Positions 28,535 through 36,821 of a stretch of DNA of 64,000 nucleotides are shown here, piece by piece. Position 1 is the stretch's first letter; each line of letters begins with the position of its first letter. The stretch is taken from assembly GCF_024211255.1 (NCBI RefSeq), contig NZ_JAMLDY010000001.1, positions 1 through 64,000 of the forward strand, in the 5' to 3' direction. Position numbers and translations under genes: made by a program. The notes beneath the pieces were generated by a model. That model had not been told where the DNA came from and did no database searches. It was given only the letters and a program-made list of their open reading frames with translations. The DNA is from Sphingomonas liriopis (GTDB taxonomy: Bacteria > Pseudomonadota > Alphaproteobacteria > Sphingomonadales > Sphingomonadaceae).

Positions 28535-29493
28535 CACACCTTCTTAAGCAAATCCTCGATGTCGTCCATCGTCACCACGCTGATCGCCTCGACGTCCGGG
28601 GCGATGCGCTTGACCATCGGGGAGAGGACCTTGCCCCCGAATTCGACGAACTGCGTCACCCCCGCCGCCGCCATCGCCAGCACCGATTCGCGCCAGCGGA
28701 CCATGCCGGTCACCTGTTGGACCAGCGCCACCCGGATCGCGCCCGGGTCGGCGATCGCGACCGCGTCGACGTTGGCGAAGACCGGGACCAGCGGCGCGGC
28801 GATGCGTGCCTCCGCCAGCGCGGCGTCCATCGCGTCGGCGGCGGGCTGCATCAGCGGGCAGTGGAAGGGCGCGGACACCGGGAGCAGCACCGCACGCTTG
28901 GCGCCGAGGTCCTTGGCCAGCGCCACCGCGCGTTCGATCGCGGCGCGGTGGCCCGAGATCACCACTTGGCTGGGATCGTTGTCATTCGCCACGGTGCAGA
29001 CCAGTTCCTCGCCGCCCTCGGCGAGGATCGCGTCGACCGCGGCGCCGGCGATCGTCTGCGCCTTGTCGAGGTCGGCGCCGAGCAGCGCCGCCATCGCGCC
29101 CTCGCCCACCGGCACCGCCGCCTGCATCGCCTGCCCGCGCAGTTTCAGCAGCCGCGCGGTGGTGGCGAGATCGAACGTCCCCGCCGCGCACAGGGCGCTA
29201 TATTCACCGAGCGAATGGCCCGCGACGTAATCCGCCTTGTCGGCAAGCCGCACGCCGCCCTCGCGCTCCAGCACGCGCAGCGTGGCGATGGCGTTGGCCA
29301 TGATCGCCGGCTGCGCATTCTCGGTCAGCTGCAGATCCTCGGCGGGCCCTTCGGTCATCAGCCGGAACAGATGCTGACCCAGCGCTTCGTCGATCTCGCC
29401 GAACACCTCGCGCGCGACCGGGCTTGCCTGGCTGAGCGCCTTGCCCATGCCGACCGACTGGCTGCCCTGACCGGGGAAAATGAAAGCCCGCAT
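28534..29493 (-). CDS. fabD: Malonyl CoA-ACP transacylase
   Basis: Loads malonyl onto acyl carrier protein. 319 residues. FIFPGQGSQSVGMG is at the N-terminus, the nucleophile Ser94 in GHSLGEY, and the catalytic His near 205 in SAPFHCPLM. The ATG at 29493 gives the usual MRAFIFPGQG; a frame extending to 29658 has no family similarity. It is the first gene of the minus-strand fab operon. Confidence 0.97.
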   Translation of the reverse strand: MRAFIFPGQGSQSVGMGKALSQASPVAREVFGEIDEALGQHLFRLMTEGPAEDLQLTENAQPAIMANAIATLRVLEREGGVRLADKADYVAGHSLGEYSALCAAGTFDLATTARLLKLRGQAMQAAVPVGEGAMAALLGADLDKAQTIAGAAVDAILAEGGEELVCTVANDNDPSQVVISGHRAAIERAVALAKDLGAKRAVLLPVSAPFHCPLMQPAADAMDAALAEARIAAPLVPVFANVDAVAIADPGAIRVALVQQVTGMVRWRESVLAMAAAGVTQFVEFGGKVLSPMVKRIAPDVEAISVVTMDDIEDLLKKV

Positions 29494-29687
29494 CGTGCCT
29501 CTCCTCTGACAACAGGAGCGCGCCACTAGGGCCGCGGCGGCCCTCACGCAACCTGAACGAACCTTGCGGAGTTGCCACACCTTGCGACCGTTTTCCCGGG
29601 TCGGTGAAAGAGGTGTGCGACACATCGCCCCCATCTTCCATTCGACGCCGAGACACACGGCGCCTGTTTCGAATGGGAGTATGAGTG

Positions 29688-30047
29688 ATGAAGAAGCTGA
29701 TCCTGAGTGCGATCGCCGCCACGCTGGTCGCCAGCCCGATGATCGTGAGCGCCGCCGAGGCCGCGCCGCAGCGCGAGCGGACCGTCACCACCGTCAGGGA
29801 GCGCCCGAACGGCCGCACCGTCGTGACGCAGCGTACCACGGTTCGCAATAACGCCCCCCGCGCATGGCGCGCCGGCCAGCGCTTCGACCGCCGCTACGCG
29901 ACCAACTATCGCGTCGTGCGCGACTATCGCACCTATCGCCTCGCCGCGCCGCCGCGCGGGCACTATTGGGCGCGCTCGGGTCGCGACGCCGTCCTCGTCC
30001 GCGACAACGGCACCGTGGTCCGCGTGATCCAGCGCTCGTTCCGCTAA
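29688..30047 (+). CDS. RcnB-like small exported protein
   Basis: A 119-residue periplasmic protein: a signal peptide (MKKLILSAIAATLVASPM, cleavage near AEA), a basic Arg-rich central part and the RcnB domain ending YWARSGRDAVLVRDNGTVVRV. E. coli RcnB affects nickel and cobalt homeostasis; the many alphaproteobacterial homologues are uncharacterised. A GGGAGT motif precedes GTG/ATG at 29685/29688, and ATG is preferred. It stands alone between the divergent fabD and rpsF. Confidence 0.85.
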   Translation: MKKLILSAIAATLVASPMIVSAAEAAPQRERTVTTVRERPNGRTVVTQRTTVRNNAPRAWRAGQRFDRRYATNYRVVRDYRTYRLAAPPRGHYWARSGRDAVLVRDNGTVVRVIQRSFR

Positions 30048-30090
30048 GCCGGCTTGCCTTTTGCCGGTGATCCGGTAAGGGAGCCCACAT

Positions 30091-30121
30091 CCGGGGTGGA
30101 GAGCCAGTCTCTCCGCCCCGG
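30091..30121 (+). other. Strong hairpin in the rpsF leader
   Basis: A 13-bp stem (ccggggtggagag / ctctccgccccgg, one G-T pair) with loop CCAGT lies 77 bases before rpsF and 44 after the RcnB-like gene. No clear T-run follows. It could end the upstream transcript or act in the rpsF leader. The known S6:S18-binding leader motif needs an exposed CCG, which is not in this loop. Confidence 0.5.
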
Positions 30122-30197
30122 TTCGTATTGAAGACGACAGCCGGAGGGGCGACGCGCATGGGGCGCTCGTCAGCGATCGGCCAACGAAGGACAAGGC

Positions 30198-30641
30198 ATG
30201 GCTCTGTACGAGCACACGTTCCTTGCGCGCCAGGATCTGGCACAGGCGCAAGTGGACGCGCTGGCGGAAACCGCCACCAAGATCATCCAGGACAATGGCG
30301 GCCGCGTGGTCAAGACCGAGACGTGGGGCCTGCGCAGCCTCGCCTATCGCATCGCCAAGAACCGCAAGGCGCATTACGTCATGCTCGAGATCGATGCCCC
30401 GGGCAACGTCGTCGCCGAGCTGGAGCGCCAGACCCAGATCAACGAGGACGTCATCCGCTACATGACCGTCAAGGTCGACGAGCTGGAGCAGGGTCCGACC
30501 GTCATGATGCGCAAGCAGGAGCGCGATCGCGAGCGCCGCGGCGATCGTGAAGGTGGACGCGAGGGTGGCCGTGACGGCGGCCCGCGTGGCGACCGCCCCG
30601 ACCGTGGCCCCCGTCGTGACCGTGAAGAGGAGGCCGCATAA
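30198..30641 (+). CDS. rpsF: Small ribosomal subunit protein bS6
   Basis: 30S subunit protein that pairs with S18 on the platform. 147 residues with the S6 fold ([37 protein letters not shown]). A charged, low-complexity C-terminal tail of Arg, Asp, Glu and Gly (from about residue 105) is longer than in E. coli but common in alphaproteobacteria. Its stop overlaps the rpsR start. Confidence 0.97.
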   Translation: MALYEHTFLARQDLAQAQVDALAETATKIIQDNGGRVVKTETWGLRSLAYRIAKNRKAHYVMLEIDAPGNVVAELERQTQINEDVIRYMTVKVDELEQGPTVMMRKQERDRERRGDREGGREGGRDGGPRGDRPDRGPRRDREEEAA

Positions 30642-30865
30642 TGGCTCGCCCGTTTTTCCGCCGCCGCAAGTCGTGCCCGTTCAGCGCCAAGGATGCGCCC
30701 CGGATCGACTATAAGGACGTCCGTCTGCTCCAGGGCTTCGTGTCCGAGCGTGGCAAGATCGTGCCGTCGCGCATCACCTCGGTGAGCGCGAAGAAGCAGC
30801 GCGAACTCGCCCAGGCGATCAAGCGCGCCCGTCATCTGGGCCTGCTGCCCTACGTCGTTAAGTAA
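30641..30865 (+). CDS. rpsR: Small ribosomal subunit protein bS18
   Basis: 30S protein, 74 residues, with the signature [20 protein letters not shown] and the RNA-binding [20 protein letters not shown]. The start overlaps the rpsF stop by one base (TAATG), so the S6 and S18 partners are translated together. rplI follows after 12 bases. Confidence 0.98.
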   Translation: MARPFFRRRKSCPFSAKDAPRIDYKDVRLLQGFVSERGKIVPSRITSVSAKKQRELAQAIKRARHLGLLPYVVK

Positions 30866-30877
30866 GGAGTCCGGAAC

Positions 30878-31474
30878 ATGGACGTCATTCTGCTTGAGCG
30901 CGTCGAGAAGCTCGGCGCCATCGGCGACGTGGTGAAGGTCAAGGACGGGTTCGCCCGCAACTTCCTGCTGCCGAACAAGAAGGCGCTGCGCGCCAACGAA
31001 GCCAACCGCAAGGTGTTCGAGGCGAACCGCGCCCGCATCGAATCGGACAACGCCAACCGTCGCGGCGAAGCCGAGAAGGAAGCGGTCGCGTTCAAGGACG
31101 CGAGCGTCACGCTGATCCGTCAGGCGTCGAACACCGGCCAGCTGTACGGTTCGGTCGCGGCGCGCGACCTGGTCGACGCGCTCGTCGCCGACGGCCACAA
31201 GGTGACCAAGAGTCAGGTCGTGCTCGACAAGCCGATCAAGTCGATCGGCCTGTACGACGTGCGCGTCGCGCTACACCCGGAAGTCGCGGTGACCGTCAAG
31301 GTCAACGTCGCCCGCTCGCCCGAAGAGGCCGAGATGCAGGCGTCGGGCGTCGATGTCATGGCATCGATGTTCGAGCGTGACGAAGCCGGCTTCATTGAGG
31401 ATTACGATCCCAATGCCGAACCGGGCGCCACCGCCGAGGTTCAGCCGGAGGCCGAGGAGCAGGTGCAGGGCTGA
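30878..31474 (+). CDS. rplI: Large ribosomal subunit protein bL9
   Basis: 50S protein binding 23S rRNA. The N-terminal domain (MDVILLERVEKLGAIGDVVK, GFARNFLLPNKKA) joins a long helix to the C-terminal domain (GQLYGSVAARDLVDAL, HPEVAVTVKVNV). 198 residues, including an acidic tail of about 45 residues beyond the E. coli length. Last gene of rpsF-rpsR-rplI, followed by a terminator. Confidence 0.97.
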   Translation: MDVILLERVEKLGAIGDVVKVKDGFARNFLLPNKKALRANEANRKVFEANRARIESDNANRRGEAEKEAVAFKDASVTLIRQASNTGQLYGSVAARDLVDALVADGHKVTKSQVVLDKPIKSIGLYDVRVALHPEVAVTVKVNVARSPEEAEMQASGVDVMASMFERDEAGFIEDYDPNAEPGATAEVQPEAEEQVQG

Positions 31475-31504
31475 CCCCTTCGCCGGCTTGTCGCCGACGC
31501 ATCG

Positions 31505-31540
31505 AAAAGGCCGCCCGGTAATGCACCGGGCGGCCTTTTT
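31505..31540 (+). terminator. Rho-independent terminator of rpsF-rpsR-rplI
   Basis: aaaaggccgcccggt and accgggcggccttttt form a perfect stem of about 15 bp with loop AATGC and a T5 tail. It can also work in the opposite direction because the complementary A-run is present. Confidence 0.93.
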
Positions 31541-31593
31541 CGTATCGATCGTCGCGTTTGCCAAGCGGCAGGATCAAGCCGTTGCAATCACCC

Positions 31594-31684
31594 CCGTTCG
31601 TGCTGAGCCTGTCGAAGCACTTGTTTCGACAAGGGACGGCGTCGCGTGCGGAGACCAGCCCTTCGACAGGCTCAAGGCGAACGG
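31594..31684. repeat. Palindromic repeat, family B
   Basis: ccgttcgtgctgagcctgtc and its near complement gacaggctcaaggcgaacgg are separated by about 50 bases, with an inner pair cttgtttcgac/gaccagcccttcg. It occupies part of the 482-base gap between rplI and the STAS-like gene. Confidence 0.85.
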
Positions 31685-31715
31685 TGAAAAACCGGATCGA
31701 CCTGAAGGCGTCGCC

Positions 31716-31793
31716 CTACGGGCAGGTGACGCAGGCGCCGACCACCGCTGCCAGCGGGATCAGGGCAAGGACGACGGGAAAAATCTGTTTCAT
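31716..31793 (-). CDS. Possible small hydrophobic protein of 25 residues
   Basis: A short frame MKQIFPVVLALIPLAAVVGA plus CVTCP. It has one basic residue, a hydrophobic stretch of about 17 residues and two cysteines at the end, so it could span the membrane or be a small lipoprotein-like peptide. A good Shine-Dalgarno sequence (GAGGA, nine bases before the ATG) is the main reason to list it. I recognise no family. It is divergent from the STAS-like gene by about 160 bases. Confidence 0.4.
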   Translation of the reverse strand: MKQIFPVVLALIPLAAVVGACVTCP

Positions 31794-31956
31794 GGGTCCG
31801 AAATCCTCTGCGGATAGCGGACGGTTCAATGCGCGAGGCCGGCAAAGGTTTCCGGCAGATGAACGCGTCGGCAGCCTTTGCGTCCACGATGCTCACCGGT
31901 AATATCCTGCACGTTCGGATACTTGGCAGCATCGACTTTAACATATGTGAAGTACA

Positions 31957-32436
31957 ATGTCCGCTATGGACGGACTTATGCCTGCCGCCACGTTTCACGT
32001 CGCCGTCGACGCCGCCCGCGCCCTGGTGCACATCCGATTGGCCGGATTCTTCACCGTACCCGATGTCCGTGCCTTCGCCGCCACGTGGCACGTCGAGCAT
32101 GACCGATTGCGCGGTGCGCCTAACCAGCACGTCACGCTGTGCGACCTGTCGCAGATGAGCATCCAGACGCAGGACGTCGTTGCCGCCTTCACCGAAGTGG
32201 TGCGCGATCCCCGGCGCCAGGGGCGGTTGCTGGCAATGGTCGTCGGCGCCTCGCTCGCCCGGCATCAGGCCAAGCGGCTCAATATTCCCGACCGCCCCGG
32301 CGTCGCATTTTTCTACGACACGGCCGAGGCGGAAACGTGGCTGTTCAGCGCCGACCGAACAGCCGCTCGATATCCCCATGCGCCAGTTTCACCCAGGTCG
32401 GGCGGCCATGGTTGCACTGCCCGGAGTGCGGCGTAA
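31957..32436 (+). CDS. STAS/SpoIIAA-like protein
   Basis: A predicted cytosolic protein whose core (residues about 10-130: ARALVHIRLAGFFTVPDVRA, TLCDLSQMSIQ, GVAFFYDTAEAETWLF) looks like the SpoIIAA/CRAL-TRIO-like fold of stand-alone STAS-type proteins. Function unknown. The last 28 codons run antisense over the end of mutL (overlap 32345-32436) and have a Pro/Arg/Ser-rich, non-conserved look, so the functional part may end near residue 132. Start at ATG 31957; ATGs at 31966 and 31978 are also possible. Confidence 0.72.
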   Translation: MSAMDGLMPAATFHVAVDAARALVHIRLAGFFTVPDVRAFAATWHVEHDRLRGAPNQHVTLCDLSQMSIQTQDVVAAFTEVVRDPRRQGRLLAMVVGASLARHQAKRLNIPDRPGVAFFYDTAEAETWLFSADRTAARYPHAPVSPRSGGHGCTARSAA

Positions 32437-34180
32437 CCTCCATCTCGCGCAGCAGCGCGTTCATCTCGGCGACCGACAGGATCCGCCCGGCGCGCACCGA
32501 GCCGTGGCACGCCATCGTCCCCGCCACCGCATCGAGCCGTTCGCGCAGCGACAGCGCCGAATCGAACGCCGCGAGTTCGTCGGCGAGATCGGTGACGAGC
32601 CCGCTCGGATCGGCCTGCCCGAGCAGCGCCGGTGTCGCGCGCACCAGCATCGCTGCCGGGCCGAACCGCTCCAGCTCCAGACCCAGTTCGGCGAGCTCCC
32701 CGGCACGCGCCTCCAGCCGGTCGCACGCGGGCTCGTCGAGTTCGACCACCTCGGGGATCAGCAGCGCCTGCGCCGCGACGCGGCCGCCGACGAGCGCGGC
32801 GCGCATTCGTTCGAGCACCAGCCGTTCGTGCGCGGCATGCTGGTCGACCAGCACCAGCCCATCCTCCGCCTCGGCAACGATATAGGTCTTGGCGACCTGC
32901 CCGCGCGCGACCCCGAGCGGGTGTGCGCCGGTGTCGGGCGGCGGTGCCCAGGCGGGCTCGGCGCGGGCTGCGGGGGGTGCGGTGAAGAAGGTCGGGCGGT
33001 CGCGAACGAGGCTACCCATTCCCGTCACCCCAGCGAAAGCTGGAGTCTCCGTGAGGAACGGACTGCCCTGCGGTGGGAGACCCCAGCTTTCGCTGGGCTG
33101 ACGGTCGGAGAAGGCATGTGTCGGGTCTTCCGCCCGCCACATCGCCAGCGCCGCATCGCTCGGCCGCTGCACGCTGCGGTGCCCCGCCGCATCCAGCGCG
33201 CGGCGCAGCCCCGACACGATCAGCCCGCGTACCATCGCGGGATCGCGAAACCGCACCTCGGTCTTCGCCGGATGGACGTTCACGTCGACCTCGCTCGCCG
33301 GCACGTCGAGGAACAGCGCCACCACCGCATGGCGGTCGCGCGGCAGCATCTCGGCATAGGCGCCGCGGATCGCGCCCATCAGCAGCCGGTCGCGCACCGG
33401 CCGGCCGTTGACGAACAGATATTGGTGATCGGCGACGCCGCGGTTGTAGGTGGGCAAGCTCGCCACCCCGCCGAGCACCAGTCCGTCGCGCTCCAGATCG
33501 ATCGGCACCGCATTGTCGACGAGCGCGCGGTCGGTCAGCGCCGCCACCCGCGCGGGCCGGTCCTCCGCCTGGCTCGCGGCGAGCGCGCGGCGGCCGTCAT
33601 GCTCCAGCGTGAAGGCGATATCGGGCCGCGCCATCGCCAGCCGGCGTACCGAATCGAGACAAGCGGCATATTCCGCCCGCGCCGAGCGCAGGAACTTGCG
33701 CCGCGCGGGCACGCGGCCGAACAATTCCTCGACGATCACCCGCGTGCCGGGCGGCAGCGCGGCGGGCCCCTCGCGCACCACCGCGCCATTGTCGACCACC
33801 CGCGCCCAGCCCTCGGCATCGCGCACGCGACTCTCGATCGTCAGCCGCGCGACACTGGCGATCGAGGGCAGCGCCTCGCCGCGGAAGCCCATCGTCGTGA
33901 CGTTCTCGATCGCCCCCTCTTCCCCGACAAGGGCGTCGGGGAGCTTGGACGTCGCATGCCGCTCCAGCGCCAGCGCCATGTCGGCGGGCGTCATGCCGCA
34001 GCCGTCGTCGGCCACCTCGATCCGCGCAAGGCCGCCGTCGGACAACACCACCGCGATGCGACTCGCACCGGCGTCGATCGCGTTCTCGACCAGCTCCTTC
34101 AACGCGCTGGCGGGCCTTTCCACCACTTCACCGGCGGCGATGCGATTGACGAGATGTTCGGGCAGACGGCGTATTGACAC
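32345..34180 (-). CDS. mutL: DNA mismatch repair protein MutL
   Basis: Links MutS mismatch recognition to strand incision. 611 residues. The N-terminal GHKL ATPase shows IAAGEVVERPASALKELVEN, DDGCGM and TMGFRGEALPSIASVA. The C-terminal dimerisation domain keeps the endonuclease motif DQHAAHERLVLE (about 443-454) and CNHGRP near 586, so it should nick DNA itself. The disordered linker (about 360-386) is encoded by a palindromic repeat, 33023-33103, kept in frame. The 3' end overlaps the STAS-like gene. Confidence 0.97.
   Translation of the reverse strand: MSIRRLPEHLVNRIAAGEVVERPASALKELVENAIDAGASRIAVVLSDGGLARIEVADDGCGMTPADMALALERHATSKLPDALVGEEGAIENVTTMGFRGEALPSIASVARLTIESRVRDAEGWARVVDNGAVVREGPAALPPGTRVIVEELFGRVPARRKFLRSARAEYAACLDSVRRLAMARPDIAFTLEHDGRRALAASQAEDRPARVAALTDRALVDNAVPIDLERDGLVLGGVASLPTYNRGVADHQYLFVNGRPVRDRLLMGAIRGAYAEMLPRDRHAVVALFLDVPASEVDVNVHPAKTEVRFRDPAMVRGLIVSGLRRALDAAGHRSVQRPSDAALAMWRAEDPTHAFSDRQPSESWGLPPQGSPFLTETPAFAGVTGMGSLVRDRPTFFTAPPAARAEPAWAPPPDTGAHPLGVARGQVAKTYIVAEAEDGLVLVDQHAAHERLVLERMRAALVGGRVAAQALLIPEVVELDEPACDRLEARAGELAELGLELERFGPAAMLVRATPALLGQADPSGLVTDLADELAAFDSALSLRERLDAVAGTMACHGSVRAGRILSVAEMNALLREMEVTPHSGQCNHGRPTWVKLAHGDIERLFGRR
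33023..33103. repeat. Palindromic repeat, family C, inside mutL
   Basis: cgtcaccccagcgaaagctg and its complement cagctttcgctgggctgacg flank about 40 bases with inner arms tggagtctcc/ggagacccca. 81 bases, divisible by three, read through in frame as part of the MutL linker. Confidence 0.92.
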
Positions 34181-34229
34181 AGCGGATGCTCTATACCAAG
34201 CGGACGCATCCCGCGAGCCTTACGCATGA

Positions 34230-35357
<1,128 letters not shown>

Positions 35358-35413
35358 CGCAAACGGAACACGCGTAAGGCGTACCTACTCTCAAGAGACG
35401 GGGGGACCGGCGC

Positions 35414-36292
35414 ATGGCGCCTGCCCGCGACCGTCGCACGGGCTTCTCGCGGCGGCGGCAATATTCGACGTTCTTCGGCTACGTGCTCGCGGTGGCGGGC
35501 GCGGTGGTGGGGGCGGCCTTGCTCGTCGCCTCGGTGTTCAATCCGCCCGCGTTCAGCGCGGCGCGGATGGGCGTTGCCACGCTGACCGCCCCCGTCGCCA
35601 GCGTGATCGACACGCTCGCCGATGCCGCGGCGAGCGTTCCCGCCGCGATCGGCAGCTGGTTCCGCGTCCATGGCGAGAATACGGCGTTGCGTGCCGAGGT
35701 GAAACGCAGCCGCGCGCTGCTCACCGCCGCGCGCACGATCGCCTACGACAACCGCCGCCTGCGGGCGTTGCTGGCGGTACGCGACCGCACGCCGGAGGCG
35801 GTGGCCACCGCGCGCCTCGTCGGCTCGACCGCGTCGAGCGGCCGCCGCTTCGCGCTGCTCAACGCCGGGCGCTTCCAGGGCGTGCGGCCGGGGATGCCGG
35901 TGCGCGGGCCCAACGGCCTCGTCGGGCGGGTGCTGGAGACGGGACCGATCGCCGCGCGCGTGCTGCTGGTCACCGATCCCGAAAGCCTCGTCCCCGTCCG
36001 CCGCACCCGCGACGGGATGCCCGCGATCGCCGCCGGACGCGGCGACGGCCGCGTCGATATCCGCTCGGTCAACGCGACCAACGTGCGCTTCGCCACCGGC
36101 GACATGTTCGTGACCTCGGGCACCGGCGGGCTCTATGCCCCCGGCGTGCCGGTCGCACAGGTCGAGAGCGCCGGCGCGGACAGCGTCGTCGCCATCCCCT
36201 ACGCCGCCCCCGATTCGCTCGATTTCGCGCTGGTCGAACGGCCGTTCATGCCGATGCCGCCGTCCCCGCCCGCGCGCCCGGCGGCACCCTGA
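35414..36292 (+). CDS. mreC: Rod shape-determining protein MreC
   Basis: Periplasmic elongasome scaffold that activates PBP2. 292 residues: a basic cytosolic start (RDRRTGFSRRRQYST), one transmembrane helix (TFFGYVLAVAGAVVGAALLVA), a coiled-coil (GENTALRAEVKRSRALL) and a beta-barrel domain with LNAGRFQGVRPGMPVRGPNG. GACGGGGGGA lies upstream of the ATG. Four bases separate it from mreD. Confidence 0.95.
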   Translation: MAPARDRRTGFSRRRQYSTFFGYVLAVAGAVVGAALLVASVFNPPAFSAARMGVATLTAPVASVIDTLADAAASVPAAIGSWFRVHGENTALRAEVKRSRALLTAARTIAYDNRRLRALLAVRDRTPEAVATARLVGSTASSGRRFALLNAGRFQGVRPGMPVRGPNGLVGRVLETGPIAARVLLVTDPESLVPVRRTRDGMPAIAAGRGDGRVDIRSVNATNVRFATGDMFVTSGTGGLYAPGVPVAQVESAGADSVVAIPYAAPDSLDFALVERPFMPMPPSPPARPAAP

Positions 36293-36296
36293 GCGC

Positions 36297-36821
36297 GTGA
36301 GCCGGAATTCCATCGACTATCGGCCGTTCGAGCCGCCGCTGCCCCCCGGCAGGGCGCGGGCGCTGCCGTGGGCGAGCGTGCTCGGTGCGTCCGCGCTCAC
36401 CGCGGTGCTGCCGGTCGTCGCCAGCCTGCCGCTGATGCCGCCGCTCGGCCTCATCCTGCTGCTCACCTGGCGGCTGCTCGCGCGCTTCGCCTTGCGCCCG
36501 TGGGCGGCGGCACCGCTCGGGCTGTTCGACGACCTCGTCAGCGGTCAGCCACTGGGGTCGGCGGTGCTGCTGTGGTCGCTCTGCTTCATCGCGATCGAGA
36601 TGATCGAACAGCGGCTGGTATTCCGCGATTTCTGGCAGGACTGGCTGATCGCGAGCGGCGCGATCGCCTTCTGCCTCGCGATCGGGCGCTGGATCGCGCT
36701 CCCCCTCGGCGCGCACGTCGATACCGTGCTAGTGGCGCAGATCGTGATCGCGGTGATGCTCTTTCCTCTGTCGGCGCGCCTGGTGGCGTGGATCGACCGC
36801 AAGCGCGGTGCCGCGGCATGA
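36297..36821 (+). CDS. mreD: Rod shape-determining protein MreD
   Basis: Integral membrane elongasome component, 174 residues with about five hydrophobic helices (SALTAVLPVVASLPLMPPLG, PLGSAVLLWSLCFIAIEMIE, VLVAQIVIAVMLFPLSARLV) and the GLFDDLVSGQPLGS motif typical of MreD. It starts at GTG 36297, straight after mreC; no ATG gives a better start. The stop overlaps mrdA (ATGA). Confidence 0.92.
   Translation: MSRNSIDYRPFEPPLPPGRARALPWASVLGASALTAVLPVVASLPLMPPLGLILLLTWRLLARFALRPWAAAPLGLFDDLVSGQPLGSAVLLWSLCFIAIEMIEQRLVFRDFWQDWLIASGAIAFCLAIGRWIALPLGAHVDTVLVAQIVIAVMLFPLSARLVAWIDRKRGAAA

Noticed and set aside
32180..34177. 665-codon plus-strand frame opposite mutL
   Set aside because: Mirror of mutL codon bias; mutL itself carries all expected motifs.
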